This document shows positions 1 to 6,620 of a stretch of DNA of 28,225 nt, piece by piece (the first letter of the stretch is position 1; each line of letters opens with the position of its first letter). The translations under genes and the position numbers were made by a program. The DNA is from Thermocrinis sp. GTDB lineage: Bacteria > Aquificota > Aquificia > Aquificales > Aquificaceae. The notes under the pieces are model-generated. The model was given only the letters and a program-made list of their open reading frames with translations. It was not told the DNA's origin and searched no databases. The stretch covers positions 1 through 28,225 of the forward strand of contig JAEMPM010000147.1 of NCBI GenBank assembly GCA_022759285.1. Reading direction: 5' to 3'.

Positions 1-198
1 GAGGCAGAAACACCCTTTCCAAAGGTAAAGCTCACAAGCCTCCAGTCCGCCAGGCTTTGTGGTCTTGCCAACTTAGCCAAGTTGATCCTCTATTTGGAAA
101 GGGATGGATACCTGCAAATAAGCAATAAAGATCAAAACTTTCGGGATTGGGAAGTGCAGATAGAGGCGTCCATTTTAGATTTTATGCTGGGCTCCTGA
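1..198 (+). CDS. C-terminal end of an unidentified protein (5' partial)
   Basis: An open frame enters from the left edge in frame 1 and runs 65 codons to a TGA at 196-198. The reading frame is credible because the stop shares one base with the ATG of radC (TGATG), a typical coupled-operon junction. The visible tail is mostly helical, with a hydrophobic stretch (GLANLAKLILYLERDGYL) followed by a charged segment and ending FMLGS. I do not recognise the family from this fragment. It is the upstream partner of radC, but RadC neighbourhoods vary too much to infer a function. Confidence 0.6.
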   Translation, partial: EAETPFPKVKLTSLQSARLCGLANLAKLILYLERDGYLQISNKDQNFRDWEVQIEASILDFMLGS

Positions 199-878
199 TG
201 TATCCAAAGAAGTCCATAAAGGAACTACCCGAGGACCTGCGCCCTCGAGAGAAGCTTTCAAAGTTCGGTGCATCCACCCTATCGGATGAGGAACTTTTGG
301 CAGTTATCTTTGGCTCTGGCACCAAGGAAGAGGATGTTATAAGTCTGGCAAGCAGGGTAATTAGCTTAGGATGGGAAACGCTGATGTCTATGGATGTGGA
401 GGAGCTAACCAAGAAGATCAAAGGTTTGGGTTTTGCCAAAGCCTGTCAGCTCAAAGCAGTCATAGAGCTCGCCAAAAGGATAAATGACCCTTATGGAGAA
501 TTTAAAATCTCCAGCCCTCAGGATGCCTACAATTTTGTCAAAGAAAAGGTACTCTTTGACGAAAGGAGGGAACATCTCATTGCACTCTATCTTACACCAA
601 CCAATAAGGTGATAGATTACGAAGTGGTTGCCATAGGCAAAATGAACGTTCTTTACGCAGAACCAAAGGATATACTCTACACCGCCGTAAAAAAGGCATG
701 TAGTTCTTTGATCGTCTTACACAATCATCCAAAAGGAGACGCAAAACCATCAAAGGAAGACATAGCATTCACCAAAAGACTAAAGCAAGCCTGCGAGCTG
801 TTGGGGTTTGAACTTTTAGACCACATTATCATTAACCAAAAGGACTTTTTCTCACTCAGAGGCAGTGGGCTTCTTTAA
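198..878 (+). CDS. radC: RadC family (UPF0758) JAMM/MPN+ domain protein
   Basis: A 226-residue protein of the RadC/UPF0758 family. The N-terminal half carries the conserved LPEDLRPREKLSKFGASTLSDEELLAVIFGSG block and a helix-hairpin-helix-like segment (GLGFAKACQLKAVIELAKR, about 93-111). The C-terminal half is a JAMM metalloprotease-like fold with H175-N-H177-P-K-G and P-S-K-E-D188, the expected metal ligands. The name dates from a supposed repair role that was later disputed; the biochemical activity of the family is unsettled. I chose the ATG at 198 because the family begins near the YPKKSIKELPEDLRPREK block and this start overlaps the upstream stop by one base; the frame stays open upstream to 147. 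It converges on the next gene with a 4-bp overlap. Confidence 0.9.
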   Translation: MYPKKSIKELPEDLRPREKLSKFGASTLSDEELLAVIFGSGTKEEDVISLASRVISLGWETLMSMDVEELTKKIKGLGFAKACQLKAVIELAKRINDPYGEFKISSPQDAYNFVKEKVLFDERREHLIALYLTPTNKVIDYEVVAIGKMNVLYAEPKDILYTAVKKACSSLIVLHNHPKGDAKPSKEDIAFTKRLKQACELLGFELLDHIIINQKDFFSLRGSGLL

Positions 879-1708
879 ACCTCTGCCCCTTCCAAAGATT
901 CTTCACATTTGCATGATCTCTCCTCTGGAAGATTTGCTACAAATAACCTTAATACTTTCTTTATCTCTTCTTCTTTGTTCTTCATCATTAAGATAACCTC
1001 CTCGCTGGTTAGACGATAACCTGCAATGCCTGCCGCTGGATTTGCCACTACACAAAGGCTTGCATAACACATACCGAGCTCCCTCGCCAAGGCAACCTCC
1101 GGATAGCCGGTCATACCTACCACATCTCCACCCAATAGCTTTATAGCCCTTATCTCTGCAGGCGTTTCAAACCTTGGACCTTCCGTGCAGGCATAAACAC
1201 CTGCAGGATGATAGTTGAGTTTTAACTCCTCTAGGGTTTCAATCAAAACCTTTCTCATCTGAGGGCAATAAGCCTGTGTCATATCCACATGAACTACCTT
1301 TTTTCCCCTCAAGAGTTTGGAGGGTTTGTCCTCTCCTTGTGCATCCACTGAGTAGATACCCTTGTAAAAAGTGTCTTCCCGCCCTTTGGTTAAGTCTATG
1401 AAGTCATCCACCACCACAAAGTCCCCTGGCTTAAACCTCTCATTGATAGCCCCCACCGCAAAAATGGCCAAGACCCTTTTTACCCCAAGCTCCTTAAAAG
1501 CCCAAAGGTTTGCTCTGTATGGTACAAGGGAGGGAGGATACTGATGATTTAGCCCATGCCTTGATATGAAGGCAACTTGCTTCCCGCTTATCTCGCCCAA
1601 GATCACAGGAGAAGAAGGCTCTCCAAAGGGTGTGTTTAGGGACACCTCCCTGAGATTTTTTAACCCATCCATTCTATAAAGCCCGCTTCCACCTATAATA
1701 CCGAGCAT
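875..1708 (-). CDS. mtnP: MTAP/PNP-family phosphorylase, possibly methylthioinosine-specific
   Basis: A 277-residue family-2 nucleoside phosphorylase that splits a methylthio-nucleoside with phosphate in methionine salvage. The phosphate-binding GGSGLY (6-11), SRHG (49-52) and YRANLWAFK (64-72) blocks, GVYACTEGPRFET (170-182) and GMTGYPEVALARE (198-210) are all present. The base-recognition segment reads VVANPAAG (220-227) with Asn223. MTA phosphorylases have a TDYD-type Asp motif there, while 6-oxopurine enzymes and the Pseudomonas methylthioinosine phosphorylase have an Asn with an AAG motif. The true substrate may therefore be methylthioinosine. A 16-residue tail contains Cys266-Lys-Cys268, like the CXC disulfide of hyperthermophilic MTAP/PNP enzymes. 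Start is ATG; there is no clear Shine-Dalgarno. The family is certain, the substrate is not. Confidence 0.88.
   Translation of the reverse strand: MLGIIGGSGLYRMDGLKNLREVSLNTPFGEPSSPVILGEISGKQVAFISRHGLNHQYPPSLVPYRANLWAFKELGVKRVLAIFAVGAINERFKPGDFVVVDDFIDLTKGREDTFYKGIYSVDAQGEDKPSKLLRGKKVVHVDMTQAYCPQMRKVLIETLEELKLNYHPAGVYACTEGPRFETPAEIRAIKLLGGDVVGMTGYPEVALARELGMCYASLCVVANPAAGIAGYRLTSEEVILMMKNKEEEIKKVLRLFVANLPEERSCKCEESLEGAEV
1671..1699 (+). promoter_or_regulatory. Candidate sigma-70 promoter for the methyltransferase gene
   Basis: A perfect TATAAT lies at 1694-1699. The best -35, 17 bp upstream, is only ATTCTA at 1671-1676. The predicted transcript would start near 1706, about 17 nt before the ATG at 1723. 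The elements lie inside the 5' end of the divergent phosphorylase gene. I see no Shine-Dalgarno before the ATG. Confidence 0.3.
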
Positions 1709-1722
1709 GATAAAATCTTAAC

Positions 1723-2301
1723 ATGCACAAGTTTAATCCAGAAAAACTGGAGAAGTTAGACGATCCAGAAAGGCTTAACCTTTTTGATCCGGAGACAGTT
1801 CTCAAATCTTTTGGGTTAAAGCCCGGTATGACAGTCCTTGATGTGGGTACAGGTGCAGGCTTTTATTTACCTTACCTTTCCAGAATGGTTTCAGATAGCG
1901 GAAAGGTATATGCTATAGACATAAGCCCAGAAGCGGTGGAGTATGCAAAGAGCAAAGTTAGCCAGCTCGATCTCAAAAATGTGGAGGTTCTGCTATCCCA
2001 AGAGAACCAAATTCCACTCCCGGATAACACTGTAGATTTCACATACATGGCTTTTGTCTTTCATGAATTAGAGGATCCAGTGAAGTTTTTAAGAGAGCTT
2101 GAAAGAGTAAGCAAACCCGTTAGCTACCTTGCCCTCATAGACTGGAAAAAGGAGGAAAGGGACAAAGGACCACCACCCGAAGAGGTTTATTCTGAGTGGG
2201 AGGTAGGTATGATCCTAGAAAAGTCGGGTTTGAAGGTGGAAAAGGTGGTGGAAGTGGGACCCTACGCCTACGGCTTTTATGCGATGTTTGTAAAGCAATG
2301 A
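1723..2301 (+). CDS. Class I SAM-dependent methyltransferase
   Basis: A 192-residue class I methyltransferase of the UbiE/Methyltransf_11 type. Motif I is VLDVGTGAGFY (38-48), followed by VYAIDISPEAVEYAK (62-76), whose acidic residue should bind the SAM ribose, and the motif IV/post-I region DFTYMAFVFHELEDP. After the Rossmann core, the C-terminal third (DWKKEERDKGPPPEEVYSEW) resembles small-molecule methyltransferases. Substrate cannot be told from sequence: it lacks the Cys set of arsenite methyltransferases and is shorter than most menaquinone/ubiquinone C-methyltransferases. It shares ATGA with the following small gene, so the two are probably co-translated. Confidence 0.85.
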   Translation: MHKFNPEKLEKLDDPERLNLFDPETVLKSFGLKPGMTVLDVGTGAGFYLPYLSRMVSDSGKVYAIDISPEAVEYAKSKVSQLDLKNVEVLLSQENQIPLPDNTVDFTYMAFVFHELEDPVKFLRELERVSKPVSYLALIDWKKEERDKGPPPEEVYSEWEVGMILEKSGLKVEKVVEVGPYAYGFYAMFVKQ

Positions 2302-2546
2302 AAAGAAGTGAAAAGTATCTAAAGTATAGAGTAAGGCTTGAGGATAGGTATCTAATCTACGAGGAGGAAAACCGCAGGGTAGCTGTGCCATACTCCCACA
2401 TAGCTTTTTTGTATGTATCGAAAAATAACTTAGTGATCCAAACGGACAGCGTAGAAAGAGTTGTAATAAAACTTGACACAGAGGCTACCGCCAATGAGCT
2501 CTTTGAAGATATCCTAGTTTCTATAGAAAGGCTATACATTAGATAA
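2298..2546 (+). CDS. Small hypothetical protein, 82 aa
   Basis: I do not recognise this protein. It is 82 residues, soluble, and shows alternating hydrophobic and charged residues typical of beta strands (KYRVRLEDRYLIYEEENRR, VAVPYSHIAFLYV, NNLVIQT, RVVIKL), then an amphipathic C-terminal helix (ANELFEDILVSIERLYIR). That order, several strands and one helix, could fit a small PH-like or similar beta-barrel fold, but this is only a guess. The start at 2298 is chosen because its ATG overlaps the methyltransferase TGA (ATGA); the frame is open further upstream but that part would be a shadow of the methyltransferase gene. Only 4 bp separate its end from the convergent membrane-protein gene. Confidence 0.65.
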   Translation: MKRSEKYLKYRVRLEDRYLIYEEENRRVAVPYSHIAFLYVSKNNLVIQTDSVERVVIKLDTEATANELFEDILVSIERLYIR

Positions 2547-2550
2547 ACCT

Positions 2551-3609
2551 TTACTTCAAAATTCTTCTCTCGTAAATCACAAAAAGGCTAAATAGCGTAG
2601 TAAAGATTATAGGTCCCAGGAATATTCCTACAAAGCCAAAGGCAATGATACCTCCTAAGATGGAAAAGAACAACACAATGTATGGCATTTGCACACCAAT
2701 TTTCATAATAAGAGGACGGATGATGTGGTCAACGGTGGAAATTATGAACACTCCCCAGATCAGTAAAAAAACGGCAGATTTTATGCTTTGGGTGATAAAC
2801 AGATAAACTACCAACGGCACCCAGACGGCACTTGCACCCAAGGGTGGGACAAAGGAAGCAAAAAAGGTGGCAAGACCAAAAAGAGGAGAGTATTTAATGC
2901 CTGCTATAGCATAGCCAATAGCACCGAGTAATCCTTGAAAAAAGCCCACAACCACTGAACCATAGGCAGTAGCCAAAACAGTTTTATACACAGTACCAAA
3001 AATTTCTCTAACATCTTCCTCGTGCATAGGTGTAAATCTTTTAATAAAGCTTGCGAACCTTTCGCCATCCCTCAAGATGAAAAAGAGGGTAAGCAAGAAG
3101 ATAAAGCTTTTAAAGAGAAAGGAGAGGGCAAAGGTGAATAGGTTTGTGGAAAGTTGAAATAGCTGTTGGCTTGTGCTTTTGAGCACTCCCACTGCAAAAG
3201 ACCTAAACTCTTCGGAGTTTACATAGTTCAAAAAGATCTGCACTTGCTCCTGGCGGAAGAATTTTTTCAACATAGTTTCTAGATCGCTTAGATACTGTTG
3301 GTAGGTATGATTTTGAATAAAGTTCAAAAGATGGCTAGAGAATTCTATTGCTTGGTTTAGGATTATGGCACCTAAAACTCCGAAGGGTATCACTATAACG
3401 AGCAAAGTAAGTAAAGTAAGAATTAAAGCAGAAAGAGTTGCCCATGGGAAGAGTTTTTTTAGTTTCTGATGAACTGGATAAAGCACTAAGGAGAAAACCA
3501 AAGCCCAGAGGATGGGTGTAATAAAAGGCAAGAGTATATACAAAACTACCATCAAAAGTCCAATAGTGCTTGTCAGAACGGAGTACTTAAAAAACTTTTC
3601 CCTTTCCAT
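2551..3609 (-). CDS. AI-2E family (PerM/YdiK-like) membrane transporter
   Basis: A 352-residue integral membrane protein of the AI-2E/UPF0118 family. Two N-terminal membrane segments (about 10-45 and 58-85) are followed by a polar helical region (90-150), then five or so further segments. The family signatures FFQGLLGAIGYAIAGI (223-238) and SFVPPLGA (252-259) are present, and the C-terminus ends with a basic YERRILK. Members have been linked to autoinducer-2 export or sodium/proton antiport, but most, including this one, have no tested substrate. It is a single gene with its own promoter next to smpB. No Shine-Dalgarno is visible and a -10-like box lies only 9 nt before the ATG. Confidence 0.88.
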   Translation of the reverse strand: MEREKFFKYSVLTSTIGLLMVVLYILLPFITPILWALVFSLVLYPVHQKLKKLFPWATLSALILTLLTLLVIVIPFGVLGAIILNQAIEFSSHLLNFIQNHTYQQYLSDLETMLKKFFRQEQVQIFLNYVNSEEFRSFAVGVLKSTSQQLFQLSTNLFTFALSFLFKSFIFLLTLFFILRDGERFASFIKRFTPMHEEDVREIFGTVYKTVLATAYGSVVVGFFQGLLGAIGYAIAGIKYSPLFGLATFFASFVPPLGASAVWVPLVVYLFITQSIKSAVFLLIWGVFIISTVDHIIRPLIMKIGVQMPYIVLFFSILGGIIAFGFVGIFLGPIIFTTLFSLFVIYERRILK

Positions 3610-3632
3610 CCAGCTTGTATAATATTAACACC
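3610..3632. promoter_or_regulatory. Shared bidirectional promoter between the AI-2E gene and smpB
   Basis: The 23-bp gap contains TATAATATTA at 3618-3627. Read on +, it gives TATAAT (3618-3623) 9 nt before the smpB TTG at 3633. Read on -, it gives TATTAT (3624-3619) 9 nt before the ATG at 3609, with a weak -35 TTCAGT 17 bp upstream inside smpB. The two -10 boxes overlap almost completely, so polymerase may load in either direction from one AT-rich core. Neither gene has a Shine-Dalgarno. Confidence 0.4.
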
Positions 3633-4097
3633 TTGAAAAAGACTGAAGAATTTACAGTAGCTTTTAACAAGGAAGCAAAGGCAGAGTATGAGATTATTGA
3701 AACCTACGAGGCGGGTATAGTGCTTGAGGGCTCCGAAGTTAAAGCCCTCAGAAACAAACAAACCGTTTCTTTCAAGGACAGCTTTGTGCGTATAGAAAAC
3801 GGAGAGGCTTGGCTCTATAACCTTTACATAGCCCCATACAGGTATGCCACACTGAAGCCACCCGACCCACTCAGAAAGAGAAAATTGCTCTTGCACAAAA
3901 GGGAGATTCTGAGGCTATTGGGCAAGGTCCAGCAGAAAGGATTTACCATAATCCCCCTCAGAGTTTACTTCAAAAACGGAAAGGTAAAGGTAGAAATTGC
4001 TTTGGCAAAGGGTAAAAAAACTTACGATCGCCGGGAGGAACTCAGAGAGAGGGACATAAAGAGGCAAATGGAGAGAGACTTGAAAAACTGGCGGTAA
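3633..4097 (+). CDS. smpB: SmpB, tmRNA-binding protein of trans-translation
   Basis: SmpB delivers tmRNA to stalled ribosomes. The protein shows NKEAKAEYEIIETYEAGIVL, GSEVKALRN, VSFKDSFVRIENGEAWLYNLYIAPY and DPLRKRKLLLHKREI, all classical SmpB blocks, then GKKTYDRREELRERDIKRQMERDLK, the basic C-terminal tail that enters the decoding centre. I place the start at the TTG at 3633 (154 aa). The frame is open to an earlier TTG at 3615, but that codon lies upstream of the TATAAT at 3618-3623, and the 3633 start matches the N-terminal length I remember for Aquifex SmpB. No Shine-Dalgarno is seen. It heads the smpB-htpX-DraG-hfq cluster. Confidence 0.93.
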   Translation: MKKTEEFTVAFNKEAKAEYEIIETYEAGIVLEGSEVKALRNKQTVSFKDSFVRIENGEAWLYNLYIAPYRYATLKPPDPLRKRKLLLHKREILRLLGKVQQKGFTIIPLRVYFKNGKVKVEIALAKGKKTYDRREELRERDIKRQMERDLKNWR

Positions 4098-4107
4098 ACA
4101 TTAGAAT
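4080..4107 (+). promoter_or_regulatory. Candidate sigma-70 promoter for htpX
   Basis: TTGAAA (4080-4085) and TAGAAT (4102-4107) are spaced by 16 bp, each one mismatch from consensus. This is the best two-box sigma-70 match I found in the window. It overlaps the last codons of smpB and would give an htpX mRNA with a leader of about 25 nt containing GGAGG at 4128-4132, 7 nt before the ATG. It would let htpX, the DraG-family gene and hfq be expressed apart from smpB. Confidence 0.45.
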
Positions 4108-4139
4108 ATATTTAAAAAACCTTCTGCGGAGGCATCCCC

Positions 4140-5006
4140 ATGGGATACATGATTAGAAGCGTACTACTGCTTGGTGTTTTAACGGGTCTCTTCCTTTTTG
4201 TAGGGCATTTGATAGGTGGTAAAACAGGTATGACCATTGCGTTGATACTGGCTGGTATTATGAACTTTATAACCTACTGGTTTTCAGACAAAATTGTGCT
4301 GGCAATGTATGGCGCGCAGGAAATAACAGAAGAAGAGGCTCCTTGGCTACATCAAATGGTGGAAGAGCTTGCACAAAGGGCAAACATACCAAAGCCCAAA
4401 ATATATCTTGTTCCCATGGAACAGCCCAACGCCTTTGCTACCGGTAGGGGTCCCGGCCACTCTGCGGTGGCGGTGACTACGGGCATTCTTCAGCTCCTTG
4501 ATAGAGATGAGCTAAGGGGGGTTTTGTCGCACGAAATAGGACATATAAAGAACCGGGATGTGCTGGTGGCAACCATGGCGGCAACTATTGCGGGAGCCAT
4601 ATCCTACCTTGTTAATATGCTTCAGTGGGCGCTTATTTTTGGACACCCAAGGGATGAAGAGGACAAAAACCCACTTGCCCTAATAGGAGACATAGCACTA
4701 ATCGTACTCACACCCATAATAGCCACGATCATTCAGATGGCAATCTCTCGTTCAAGGGAGTATTTGGCGGATGAAACTGGGGCTAAAATCAGTGGAGACC
4801 CATTAGCATTAGCTAGGGCTCTGGAAAAAATACACAACTATGTGTATCAAATTCCCGCAGAGGTCAATCAAGGCACTGCTCATCTCTTTATTGAAAACCC
4901 TCTCAAAGGCGAAGGACTTTGGGAACTCTTTTCTACCCATCCACCAACCGAAAAAAGGATAGAGAGATTGAAGGAACTAGCAAGAAAAATGGGGAAGCTC
5001 TACTGA
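4140..5006 (+). CDS. htpX: HtpX, membrane zinc metalloprotease (M48B)
   Basis: HtpX is an inner-membrane zinc protease that degrades misfolded membrane proteins. This copy has 288 residues, the usual length. Two N-terminal membrane segments (about 5-25 and 31-50) precede the cytoplasmic catalytic domain. The zinc site is H131-E-I-G-H135 with the third ligand E207 in SREYLADE. Two further hydrophobic stretches (about 142-166 and 180-202) lie between the site and the third ligand. The conserved QPNAFATGRGP substrate-binding block is also present. The ATG at 4140 has GGAGG 7 nt upstream. The stop is one base before the next ATG. Candidate promoter at 4080-4107. Confidence 0.95.
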   Translation: MGYMIRSVLLLGVLTGLFLFVGHLIGGKTGMTIALILAGIMNFITYWFSDKIVLAMYGAQEITEEEAPWLHQMVEELAQRANIPKPKIYLVPMEQPNAFATGRGPGHSAVAVTTGILQLLDRDELRGVLSHEIGHIKNRDVLVATMAATIAGAISYLVNMLQWALIFGHPRDEEDKNPLALIGDIALIVLTPIIATIIQMAISRSREYLADETGAKISGDPLALARALEKIHNYVYQIPAEVNQGTAHLFIENPLKGEGLWELFSTHPPTEKRIERLKELARKMGKLY

Positions 5007-5007
5007 T

Positions 5008-6000
5008 ATGGGGGATAAGTTCAGTGCAGTAATTGTAGGTTCCGCCCTTGGGGATGCCATAGGTAAGTGCGTGGAGGATTTAACAGAGGAGGAAGTTTAT
5101 AGCTTTTATGGAGGTCCGGTGGAGGGCTTTGTAGAGCCACATCCCAAAAGCCCCGCCGTTGGCTTTGAACCATGGGAAGTCTCCGACGAGACCACCATAA
5201 GCATCCTTTTGCTCGAGAGCATTTTGGAAAGAAAATCCATAGACCCCTATCATTTTTTTGAGAAGCTCCTAAAGTGGCGTAAAGATGAAAAGAACCATCG
5301 TTACCCAGACCCTACCCTTCTAACTGCTATAGACCTTTTATCCTCCGGTGTTAGCTTAGAATCTGCAGGTTTTTACTCTTCCTCTATAGAGGGTGCTTTA
5401 AGGAGTGTGGTAGTGGGGCTATTTCACTTTTACAATCCTTACCTTTCTGCAGAGGGTGGAAGGCTTGTGAGCCTGATAACCCACAGAAGTAAGGAGATTT
5501 ACGATGTCTCTGGTATGCTTTCTGCTTTTATTTCCTATTTGGTAAGTGGGGACTGGCACCTGGAAGAGCTTTCAGAAAGACTTGAACTCTTATCCCACTT
5601 GCAGGAATTTGCAAAGTATGACGCAAACAAAAGGGCTATAAAAAAGGTCCAAGAGCTCTTGAAAGAAGGAAGTAGTTTGGAGGAAGCAATATTCCAGCTC
5701 GGAAACTCTTCCTACGCTCTGGAAGCTTTCCCTTTGTCCCTTTTTGTTTTCCTTAAGAACATAGAAAATCCTCAGAGGGCATTCTTTGAAGCGGTGAATT
5801 CTTATGGTAAGTTTGGTGGAGATACGGACGCTATAGGTTATCTTGTTGGTGCCTACTTGGGTGCTTACTTTGGAATGTCTGCCTTTGATACAGAGCTTGT
5901 TGAAAAATTGGAAAAGGTAGATTATTATATTTCTCTATCTGAAAGACTTTGGGAAATAACGATGGAAAACATTCCGGGAGGACAGAGTTATGGCATATAG
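5008..6000 (+). CDS. DraG-family ADP-ribosylglycohydrolase
   Basis: A 330-residue protein of the ADP-ribosylglycohydrolase family (PF03747), enzymes that remove ADP-ribose from proteins or small molecules using two Mg ions. The N-terminal GSALGDAIG (11-19) and the C-terminal GKFGGDTDAIGYLVGAYLGA (GGDTD at 270-274) are characteristic. The first metal motif, usually DDT, reads S-D60-E61-T62-T here: Asp to Glu, which keeps a carboxylate but is unusual. No ADP-ribosyltransferase partner is visible in the window, so the target is unknown. It begins one base after the htpX stop and its last 11 bases overlap hfq, so translation of the three is probably linked. Confidence 0.85.
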   Translation: MGDKFSAVIVGSALGDAIGKCVEDLTEEEVYSFYGGPVEGFVEPHPKSPAVGFEPWEVSDETTISILLLESILERKSIDPYHFFEKLLKWRKDEKNHRYPDPTLLTAIDLLSSGVSLESAGFYSSSIEGALRSVVVGLFHFYNPYLSAEGGRLVSLITHRSKEIYDVSGMLSAFISYLVSGDWHLEELSERLELLSHLQEFAKYDANKRAIKKVQELLKEGSSLEEAIFQLGNSSYALEAFPLSLFVFLKNIENPQRAFFEAVNSYGKFGGDTDAIGYLVGAYLGAYFGMSAFDTELVEKLEKVDYYISLSERLWEITMENIPGGQSYGI

Positions 6001-6232
6001 GCTGCAGGAAGCTTTTTTAAACACTGCAAGAAAAAGAAGGGTAAAGGTAACGATCTTTCTAATCAACGGAGTGCGAATTCAAGGCAAGATCAGGTCCTTT
6101 GACACCTTTACCATTCTCGTAGAAGATGGAAGACAGCAAACTTTAGTCTATAAACATGCCATAAGCACCATAGTACCTGCAGAAAAGCTCCAGATTGAGT
6201 TTGAAGAGGAAGGGGTGCCCGGTGCGGGCTAA
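5990..6232 (+). CDS. hfq: Hfq, RNA chaperone
   Basis: Hfq is a hexameric Sm-like protein that pairs small RNAs with mRNAs. The 80 residues cover the whole Sm fold: N-terminal helix LQEAFLNTARKRRVKV with the basic rim patch RKRR (14-17), Sm1 strands VTIFLINGVRIQGKIRSFDTFTILVE, and Sm2 YKHAIST (54-60). The tail (IEFEEEGVPGAG) is short, without the long disordered C-terminus of enterobacterial Hfq. The ATG at 5990 lies inside the end of the DraG-family gene, with GGGAGGA (5976-5982) as a strong ribosome-binding site; this decides the start. It is last in the smpB cluster rather than next to miaA, its common neighbour elsewhere. Confidence 0.95.
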   Translation: MAYRLQEAFLNTARKRRVKVTIFLINGVRIQGKIRSFDTFTILVEDGRQQTLVYKHAISTIVPAEKLQIEFEEEGVPGAG

Positions 6233-6241
6233 AGCCCCTTC
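6209..6241. terminator. Possible stem-loop at the hfq/ferredoxin convergent junction
   Basis: GAAGGGG (6209-6215) can pair with CCCCTTC (6235-6241), with an inner CCC/GGG pairing in the loop. An alternative smaller hairpin is GGGCT/AGCCC (6226-6237). The stem includes the last codons of hfq and has no clear T-run on either side, so it is a weak terminator at best. Confidence 0.25.
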
Positions 6242-6243
6242 AT

Positions 6244-6576
6244 TTAGAACATGCCCGGTGGTTTTCCTTTAGATACTACTAATCTTTCCACAACCTCTCC
6301 TTTCTTTAAGTGTTTTTCCACGATTTCATCCACATCCTGCGGTCTAACTCCCCCATACCAAATTCCATCCGGATAGATCACTACCACTGGACCCATACCG
6401 CAAGCGTTTAAACATCCGGTAGGTGTGATCATACAGTTCATCAAGAGTTCTGGGTCCATCTGCTGTTTTTCCATAAACCTCTGTAAAACTTCCCTGCTCT
6501 GCCTGTCTGAGCAGGAACCCATAGGGTGCCCTGGCGGTCTTTGCTGAACGCAAACAAAAACATGCTTAAAGTTCAT
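6244..6576 (-). CDS. fdx4: Thioredoxin-like [2Fe-2S] ferredoxin (Aquifex Fd4 type)
   Basis: A 110-residue dimeric thioredoxin-fold [2Fe-2S] ferredoxin, an electron carrier also related to the NuoE subunit of complex I. It closely follows Aquifex aeolicus Fd4 as I remember it, from FKHVFVCVQ to the C-terminal SKGKPPGMF. Cys9, Cys22, Cys55 and Cys59 are at the Fd4 cluster-ligand positions; Cys48 is an extra cysteine. The ATG is preceded by AAGGAGGT (6589-6582 on the minus strand), a near-perfect ribosome-binding site. It is a single gene, divergent from flagellin and convergent with hfq 11 bp away. Its redox partner is not known; the flagellar neighbour is probably coincidental. Confidence 0.93.
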   Translation of the reverse strand: MNFKHVFVCVQQRPPGHPMGSCSDRQSREVLQRFMEKQQMDPELLMNCMITPTGCLNACGMGPVVVIYPDGIWYGGVRPQDVDEIVEKHLKKGEVVERLVVSKGKPPGMF

Positions 6577-6620
6577 GCTGGACCTCCTTCTTGAGTTTGG
6601 TTATATATTGTAAGCGGTAG

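Noticed and set aside
2196..2297. N-terminal extension of the 82-aa protein
   Set aside because: It translates the methyltransferase 3' end in another frame into a Gly-rich string; the ATGA start at 2298 is more natural.
3615..3632. Upstream TTG start for smpB
   Set aside because: It lies before the TATAAT at 3618-3623, and the SmpB family begins near the later TTG.
6209..6241. A strong rho-independent terminator at hfq
   Set aside because: A stem exists but no T-run follows on either strand, so it is listed only as a low-confidence stem-loop.
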